From: Brassica napus
Lineage: Eukaryota; Streptophyta; Magnoliopsida; Brassicales; Brassicaceae
Direction of reading: 5' to 3'
NCBI RefSeq assembly: GCF_020379485.1
Contig: NW_026016731.1
Span: 62,001 to 126,000 of the forward strand
DNA: 64,000 nt
The notes under the pieces were generated by a model. The model did not search any database and was not told where the DNA came from. It worked only from the letters and a program-made list of their open reading frames with translations. The translations under genes were made by a program, and so were the position numbers. Shown here piece after piece: positions 57,196 through 64,000 of the stretch; positions within the stretch are counted from its first letter, which is position 1; each line of letters begins with the position of its first letter.

Positions 57196-60100
57196 AAAAC
57201 TGGGATCACCTGATTTGAAAGTGGGATAGCTTCTTCATCCTAACTCCTATGAGATTTATTCCACTTCCTGGTGATTCTCCACTACTTTATGTATCAAAAT
57301 CAAGCTTCTTACATCGCGATTCATCCTGGTTTGATTAGAATGACAAAGAAGTTGTCATATTCCCAAACAGGAAAACTGGGATCACCTGATTTGAAAGTGG
57401 GATAGCTTCTTCATCCTAACTCCTATGAGATTTATTCCACTTCCTGGTGATTCTCCACTACTTTATGTATCAAAATCAAGCTTCTTACATCGCGATTCAT
57501 CCTGGTTTGATTAGAATGACAAAGAAGTTGTCATATTCCCAAACAGGAAAACTGGGATCACCTGATTTGAAAGTGGGATAGCTTCTTCATCCTAACTCCT
57601 ATGAGATTTATTCCACTTCCTGGTGATTCTCCACTACTTTATGTATCAAAATCAAGCTTCTTACATCGCGATTCATCCTGGTTTGATTAGAATGACAAAG
57701 AAGTTGTCATATTCCCAAACAGGAAAACTGGGATCACCTGATTTGAAAGTGGGATAGCTTCTTCATCCTAACTCCTATGAGATTTATTCCACTTCCTAAT
57801 GATTCTCCACTACTTTATGTATCAAAATCAAGCTTCTTACATCGCGATTCATCCTGGTTTGATTAGAATGACAAAGAAGTTGTCATATTCCCAAACAGGA
57901 AAACTGGGATCACCTGATTTGAAAGTGGGATAGCTTCTTCATCCTAACTCCTATGAGATTTATTCCACTTCCTAGTGATTCTCCACTACTTTATGTATCA
58001 AAATCAAGCTTCTTACATCGCGATTCATCCTGGTTTGATTAGAATGACAAAGAAGTTGTCATATTCCCAAACAGGAAAACTGGGATCACCTGATTTGAAA
58101 GTGGGATAGCTTCTTCATCCTAACTCCTATGAGATTTATTCCACTTCCTAATGATTCTCCACTACTTTATGTATCAAAATCAAGCTTCTTACATCGCGAT
58201 TCATCCTGGTTTGATTAGAATGACAAAGAAGTTGTCATATTCCCAAACAGGAAAACTGGGATCACCTGATTTGAAAGTGGGATAGCTTCTTCATCCTAAC
58301 TCCTATGAGATTTATTCCACTTCCTAATGATTCTCCACTACTTTATGTATCAAAATCAAGCTTCTTACATCGCGATTCATCCTGGTTTGATTAGAATGAC
58401 AAAGAAGTTGTCATATTCCCAAACAGGAAAACTGGGATCACCTGATTTGAAAGTGGGATAGCTTCTTCATCCTAACTCCTATGAGATTTATTCCACTTCC
58501 TAGTGATTCTCCACTACTTTATGTATCAAAATCAAGCTTCTTACATCGCGATTCATCCTGGTTTGATTAGAATGACAAAGAAGTTGTCATATTCCCAAAC
58601 AGGAAAACTGGGATCACCTGATTTGAAAGTGGGATAGCTTCTTCATCCTAACTCCTATGAGATTTATTCACTTCCTAATGATTCTCCACTACTTTATGTA
58701 TCAAAATCAAGCTTCTTACATCGCGATTCATCCTGGTTTGATTAGAATGACAAAGAAGTTGTCATATTCCCAAACAGGAAAACTGGGATCACCTGATTTG
58801 AAAGTGGGATAGCTTCTTCATCCTAACTCCTATGAGATTTATTCCACTTCCTAATGATTCTCCACTACTTTATGTATCAAAATCAAGCTTCTTACATCGC
58901 GATTCATCCTGGTTTGATTAGAATGACAAAGAAGTTGTCATATTCCCAAACAGGAAAACTGGGATCACCTGATTTGAAAGTGGGATAGCTTCTTCATCCT
59001 AACTCCTATGAGATTTATTCCACTTCCTAATGATTCTCCACTACTTTATGTATCAAAATCAAGCTTCTTACATCGCGATTCATCCTGGTTTGATTAGAAT
59101 GACAAAGAAGTTGTCATATTCCCAAACAGGAAAACTGGGATCACCTGATTTGAAAGTGGGATAGCTTCTTCATCCTAACTCCTATGAGATTTATTCCACT
59201 TCCTAATGATTCTCCACTACTTTATGTATCAAAATCAAGCTTCTTACATCGCGATTCATCCTGGTTTGATTAGAATGACAAAGAAGTTGTCATATTCCCA
59301 AACAGGAAAACTGGGATCACCTGATTTGAAAGTGGGATAGCTTCTTCATCCTAACTCCTATGAGATTTATTCCACTTCCTGGTGATTCTCCACTACTTTA
59401 TGTATCAAAATCAAGCTTCTTACATCGCGATTCATCCTGGTTTGATTAGAATGACAAAGAAGTTGTCATATTCCCAAACAGGAAAACTGGGATCACCTGA
59501 TTTGAAAGTGGGATAGCTTCTTCATCCTGGTGATTCTCCACTACTTTATGTATCAAAATCAAGCTTCTTACATCGCGATTCATCCTGGTTTGATTAGAAT
59601 GACAAAGAAGTTGTCATATTCCCAAACAGGAAAACTGGGATCACCTGATTTGAAAGTGGGATAGCTTCTTCATCCTAACTCCTATGAGATTTATTCCACT
59701 TCCTGGTGATTCTCCACTACTTTATGTATCAAAATCAAGCTTCTTACATCGCGATTCATCCTGGTTTGATTAGAATGACAAAGAAGTTGTCATATTCCCA
59801 AACAGGAAAACTGGGATCACCTGATTTGAAAGTGGGATAGCTTCTTCATCCTAACTCCTATGAGATTTATTCCACTTCCTGGTGATTCTCCACTACTTTA
59901 TGTATCAAAATCAAGCTTCTTACATCGCGATTCATCCTGGTTTGATTAGAATGACAAAGAAGTTGTCATATTCCCAAACAGGAAAACTGGGATCACCTGA
60001 TTTGAAAGTGGGATAGCTTCTTCATCCTAACTCCTATGAGATTTATTCCACTTCCTGTGATTCTCCACTACTTTATGTATCAAAATCAAGCTTCTTACAT

Positions 60101-62790
60101 CGCGATTCATCCTGGTTTGATTAGAATGACAAAGAAGTTGTCATATTCCCAAACAGGAAAACTGGGATCACCTGATTTGAAAGTGGGATAGCTTCTTCAT
60201 CCTAACTCCTATGAGATTTATTCACTTCCTGGTGATTCTCCACTACTTTATGTATCAAAATCAAGCTTCTTACATCGCGATTCATCCTGGTTTGATTAGA
60301 ATGACAAAGAAGTTGTCATATTCCCAAACAGGAAAACTGGGATCACCTGATTTGAAAGTGGGATAGCTTCTTCATCCTAACTCCTATGAGATTTATTCCA
60401 CTTCCTGGTGATTCTCCACTACTTTATGTATCAAAATCAAGCTTCTTACATCGCGATTCATCCTGGTTTGATTAGAATGACAAAGAAGTTGTCATATTCC
60501 CAAACAGGAAAACTGGGATCACCTGATTTGAAAGTGGGATAGCTTCTTCATCCTAACTCCTATGAGATTTATTCCACTTCCTGGTGATTCTCCACTACTT
60601 TATGTATCAAAATCAAGCTTCTTACATCGCGATTCATCCTGGTTTGATTAGAATGACAAAGAAGTTGTCATATTCCCAAACAGGAAAACTGGGATCACCT
60701 GATTTGAAAGTGGGATAGCTTCTTCATCCTAACTCCTATGAGATTTATTCCACTTCCTGGTGATTCTCCACTACTTTATGTATCAAAATCAAGCTTCTTA
60801 CATCGCGATTCATCCTGGTTTGATTAGAATGACAAAGAAGTTGTCATATTCCCAAACAGGAAAACTGGGATCACCTGATTTGAAAGTGGGATAGCTTCTT
60901 CATCCTAACTCCTATGAGATTTATTCCACTTCCTGGTGATTCTCCACTACTTTATGTATCAAAATCAAGCTTCTTACATCGCGATTCATCCTGGTTTGAT
61001 TAGAATGACAAAGAAGTTGTCATATTCCCAAACAGGAAAACTGGGATCACCTGATTTGAAAGTGGGATAGCTTCTTCATCCTAACTCCTATGAGATTTAT
61101 TCCACTTCCTAATGATTCTCCACTACTTTATGTATCAAAATCAAGCTTCTTACATCGCGATTCATCCTGGTTTGATTAGAATGACAAAGAAGTTGTCATA
61201 TTCCCAAACAGGAAAACTGGGATCACCTGATTTGAAAGTGGGATAGCTTCTTCATCCTAACTCCTATGAGATTTATTCCACTTCCTGGTGATTCTCCACT
61301 ACTTTATGTATCAAAATCAAGCTTCTTACATCGCGATTCATCCTGGTTTGATTAGAATGACAAAGAAGTTGTCATATTCCCAAACAGGAAAACTGGGATC
61401 ACCTGATTTGAAAGTGGGATAGCTTCTTCATCCTAACTCCTATGAGATTTATTCACTTCCTGGTGATTCTCCACTACTTTATGTATCAAAATCAAGCTTC
61501 TTACATCGCGATTCATCCTGGTTTGATTAGAATGACAAAGAAGTTGTCATATTCCCAAACAGGAAAACTGGGATCACCTGATTTGAAAGTGGGATAGCTT
61601 CTTCATCCTAACTCCTATGAGATTTATTCCACTTCCTGGTGATTCTCCACTACTTTATGTATCAAAATCAAGCTTCTTACATCGCGATTCATCCTGGTTT
61701 GATTAGAATGACAAAGAAGTTGTCATATTCCCAAACAGGAAAACTGGGATCACCTGATTTGAAAGTGGGATAGCTTCTTCATCCTAACTCCTATGAGATT
61801 TATTCACTTCCTGGTGATTCTCCACTACTTTATGTATCAAAATCAAGCTTCTTACATCGCGATTCATCCTGGTTTGATTAGAATGACAAAGAAGTTGTCA
61901 TATTCCCAAACAGGAAAACTGGGATCACCTGATTTGAAAGTGGGATAGCTTCTTCATCCTAACTCCTATGAGATTTATTCACTTCCTGGTGATTCTCCAC
62001 TACTTTATGTATCAAAATCAAGCTTCTTACATCGCGATTCTCCTGGTTTGATTAGAATGACAAAGAAGTTGTCATATTCCCAAACAGGAAAACTGGGATC
62101 ACCTGATTTGAAAGTGGGATAGCTTCTTCATCCTAACTCCTATGAGATTTATTCACTTCCTGTGATTCTCCACTACTTTATGTATCAAAATCAAGCTTCT
62201 TACATCGCGATTCATCCTGGTTTGATTAGAATGACAAAGAAGTTGTCATATTCCCAAACAGGAAAACTGGGATCACCTGATTTGAAAGTGGGATAGCTTC
62301 TTCATCCTAACTCCTATGAGATTTATTCCACTTCCTGGTGATTCTCCACTACTTTATGTATCAAAATCAAGCTTCTTACATCGCGATTCATCCTGGTTTG
62401 ATTAGAATGACAAAGAAGTTGTCATATTCCCAAACAGGAAAACTGGGATCACCTGATTTGAAAGTGGGATAGCTTCTTCATCCTAACTCCTATGAGATTT
62501 ATTCCACTTCCTGGTGATTCTCCACTACTTTATGTATCAAAATCAAGCTTCTTACATCGCGATTCATCCTGGTTTGATTAGAATGACAAAGAAGTTGTCA
62601 TATTCCCAAACAGGAAAACTGGGATCACCTGATTTGAAAGTGGGATAGCTTCTTCATCCTAACTCCTATGAGATTTATTCCACTTCCTGGTGATTCTCCA
62701 CTACTTTATGTATCAAAATCAAGCTTCTTACATCGCGATTCATCCTGGTTTGATTAGAATGACAAAGAAGTTGTCATATTCCCAAACAGG
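57196..62790 (-). repeat. GG-variant block: 32 A-type monomers rich in GG at 75-76
   Basis: Within these 32 units, positions 75-76 read GG in 20, a single G in 2 (60057 and 62162), AA in 8 and AG in 2 (57974 and 58502). The first GG is at 57270 and the last at 62689. All units have A at position 128 except the one where that base is lost near 62040. The block also holds repeated 1-bp losses of a C at TTCCAC (58669, 60223, 61454, 61805, 61980, 62154) and the shortened unit at 59483-59630. Restriction of GG to 5.6 kb indicates local spread of the variant by duplication or conversion among neighbouring units. Confidence 0.88.
59483..59630 (-). repeat. Shortened 148-bp monomer (28-bp internal deletion)
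   Basis: This unit lacks monomer positions 47-74, so TTCATCCT at 59521-59528 is joined directly to GGTGATTC at 59529. The deleted segment is bounded by TCCT on both sides in the full-length unit (in TTCATCCT and in CTTCCT), so one copy of TCCT remains at the junction, as expected for replication slippage or microhomology-mediated joining. The remainder of the unit, including the HindIII site and the inverted repeat, is intact, and the neighbours on both sides are full length. It is the only length change above 1 bp in the window and a unique landmark in the array. Confidence 0.93.
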
Positions 62791-63074
62791 AAAACTGGGA
62801 TCACCTGATTTGAAAGTGGGATAGCTTCTTCATCCTAACTCCTATGAGATTTATTCCACTTCCTAATGATTCTCCACTACTTTATGTATCAAAATCAAGC
62901 TTCTTACATCGCGATTCATCCTGGTTTGATTAGAATGACAAAGAAGTTGTCATATTCCCAAACAGGAAAACTGGGATCACCTGATTTGAAAGTGGGATAG
63001 CTTCTTCATCCTAACTCCTATGAGATTTATTCCACTTCCTAATGATTCTCCACTACTTTATGTATCAAAATCAA

Positions 63075-63217
63075 TCTTCTTACATCGCGATTCATCCTGG
63101 TTTGATTAGAATGACAAAGAAGTTGTCATATCCCCAAACAGGAAAACGGGGATCACCTGATTTGAAAGTGGGATAGCTTCTTCATCCTAACTCCTATGAG
63201 ATTTATTCAACTTCCTA
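63075..63217 (-). repeat. Patch of private mutations spanning two monomers, HindIII site lost
   Basis: Relative to the consensus, this 143-bp patch has G-to-T at 63075 (monomer position 109, turning the HindIII site AAGCTT into AATCTT), T-to-C at 63132 (position 166), T-to-G at 63148 (position 6 of the next unit, creating an extra CpG), C-to-A at 63209 (position 67) and loss of one A at 63217. None of these substitutions was seen elsewhere in the window. It is the only unit boundary region without its HindIII site. The patch may be an older unit that escaped homogenisation, a conversion tract from a diverged array, or a low-quality consensus stretch. Confidence 0.85.
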
Positions 63218-63841
63218 TGATTCTCCACTACTTTATGTATCAAAATCAAGCTTCTTACATCGCGATTCATCCTGGTTTGATTAGAATGACAAAGAAGTTG
63301 TCATATTCCCAAACAGGAAAACTGGGATCACCTGATTTGAAAGTGGGATAGCTTCTTCATCCTAACTCCTATGAGATTTATTCCACTTCCTAATGATTCT
63401 CCACTACTTTATGTATCAAAATCAAGCTTCTTACATCGCGATTCATCCTGGTTTGATTAGAATGACAAAGAAGTTGTCATATTCCCAAACAGGAAAACTG
63501 GGATCACCTGATTTGAAAGTGGGATAGCTTCTTCATCCTACTCCTATGAGATTTATTCCACTTCCTATGATTCTCCACTACTTTATGTATCAAAATCAAG
63601 CTTCTTACATCGCGATTCATCCTGGTTTGATTAGAATGACAAAGAAGTTGTCATATTCCCAAACAGGAAAACTGGGATCACCTGATTTGAAAGTGGGATA
63701 GCTTCTTCATCCTAACTCCTATGAGATTTATTCCACTTCCTATGATTCTCCACTACTTTATGTATCAAAATCAAGCTTCTTACATCGCGATTCATCCTGG
63801 TTTGATTAGAATGACAAAGAAGTTGTCATATTCCCAACAGG

Positions 63842-64000
63842 AAAACTGGGATCACCTGATTTGAAAGTGGGATAGCTTCTTCATCCTAACTCCTATGAGA
63901 TTTATTCACTTCCTAATGATTCTCCACTACTTTATGTATCAAAATCAAGCTTCTTACATCGCGATTCATTCTGGTTTGATTAGAATGACAAAGAAGTTGT
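63842..64000 (-). repeat. Partial last monomer, cut by the window edge
   Basis: The unit starts at 63842 and continues to the window end, covering about 160 of 176 monomer positions. It has the single-C deletion at 63907, AA at positions 75-76, and CATTCTGG for CATCCTGG from a C-to-T change at 63970. The array clearly continues beyond the window because the sequence is still following the consensus at the last base. Confidence 0.9.

Larger units (their letters stand above)
1..64000 (-). repeat. CentBr-type 176-bp centromeric satellite array (Brassica)
   Basis: The window is a head-to-tail array of a 176-bp monomer: the sequence starting at base 1 recurs at 177, 353 and so on, and every 2640 bases (15 monomers) the text is in register through 50161. 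I count 363 complete monomers and one partial. Monomer GC is 65/176. Strand is given as minus because the published CentBr unit is conventionally read from its HindIII site, which gives AAGCTTGATTTTGATACAT on this strand. Recognition as CentBr, the HindIII centromeric satellite of Brassica, is from memory of the family; the length, the HindIII site and the internal order agree. In the family, such arrays underlie CENH3 chromatin or adjacent pericentromeric heterochromatin. All monomers share one orientation, with no insertion or unique sequence. Related satellites in Raphanus or Sinapis remain possible, and the choice between CentBr1 and CentBr2 is open. Confidence 0.9.
62791..64000 (-). repeat. 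Irregular right-hand segment of the array
   Basis: Six full units and one partial unit. Positions 75-76 return to AA, with single-A deletions at 63217, 63567 and 63742. Further losses of one base occur near 63540 (CTAACT to CTACT), 63836 (CAAACAGG to CAACAGG) and 63907 (TTCCAC to TTCAC). Private substitutions are at 63075, 63132, 63148, 63209 and 63970. Two consecutive units (63494-63667 and 63668-63841) are 174 bp. This is the densest variation in the window, suggesting less homogenised sequence closer to an array edge, or lower sequence quality. Confidence 0.88.

Noticed and set aside
1..64000. Protein-coding ORFs running through the repeats
   Set aside because: 176 is not a multiple of three, so each stop triplet in the monomer (for example TAG at positions 32-34) falls in every frame within three units. 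No frame can stay open beyond about 528 bp on either strand, and in practice it closes much sooner. Any ORF would be a periodic by-product.
1..64000. CRISPR array
   Set aside because: The repeat is continuous at 176 bp with no unique spacers between short repeats, and there are no cas-like genes.
1..64000. CENP-B box
   Set aside because: The motif needs TTCG and CGGG elements. The only CpGs in the consensus are in TCGCGA and neither element occurs; the extra CG created at 63148 gives ACGGGG without the rest of the motif.
1..64000. Telomeric or subtelomeric repeat
   Set aside because: No TTTAGGG runs on either strand; the unit is a nucleosome-length satellite.
1..64000. rRNA, 5S or tRNA gene tandem array
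   Set aside because: I recognise no 5S, intergenic spacer or tRNA sequence in the monomer; there is no internal promoter box pattern or cloverleaf.
1..64000. A hidden undescribed functional system (defence, mobile or biosynthetic locus)
   Set aside because: Every base is accounted for by the satellite consensus plus located variants, leaving no sequence in which such a system could be encoded.

Overview
The whole window is one uninterrupted satellite DNA array. Every base belongs to a head-to-tail tandem repeat with a 176-bp monomer (about 37% GC, one HindIII site AAGCTT at monomer positions 107-112), all in the same orientation. I count 363 complete monomers plus a 159-nt partial one at the right edge; the array runs off both ends. 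Net length loss in the complete monomers (47 bp against 363 x 176) is fully explained by nineteen 1-bp deletions and one 28-bp deletion, all located. There are no protein-coding genes, RNA genes, transposons or unique sequence.

Read on the minus strand from the HindIII site, the monomer matches what I remember of CentBr, the 176-bp HindIII centromeric satellite of Brassica. A short stretch (GAATATGAC then TGTCAT) also resembles the 178-bp Arabidopsis thaliana centromere repeat. The window is therefore most likely from a centromere or pericentromeric block of a Brassica species (B. rapa, B. oleracea, B. napus) or a close relative such as radish or mustard. CentBr1 seems likelier than CentBr2, but I cannot settle this without an alignment.

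Layout, using monomer numbering that starts at base 1. (A) 1-38720: 220 consecutive monomers in which I found no difference. (B) 38721-52096: 76 monomers of the same type, six of which (about 4 to 27 monomers apart) carry T-to-A at monomer position 128. (C) 52097-56316: 24 monomers mixing T and A at position 128, with the first 1-bp deletions. (D) 56317-57195: five monomers, all A at position 128. (E) 57196-62790: 32 monomers in which a second variant (AA to GG at positions 75-76) is common, including one monomer shortened to 148 bp. (F) 62791-64000: the most irregular segment, back to AA with private substitutions and many 1-bp deletions.

Together this reads as a satellite array with a recently amplified, homogeneous core on the left and progressively older or less homogenised layers to the right, as expected when unequal exchange, conversion or segmental duplication homogenises the interior and leaves variants towards an edge. 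Two cautions apply: perfect identity over 38.7 kb is also what an assembler collapsing or unrolling a repeat would give, and all 1-bp indels on the right are contractions of short homopolymer runs, a typical long-read error. Structurally the monomer carries a 7-bp inverted repeat with a 5-bp spacer and a single TCGCGA palindrome holding its only two CpG sites.
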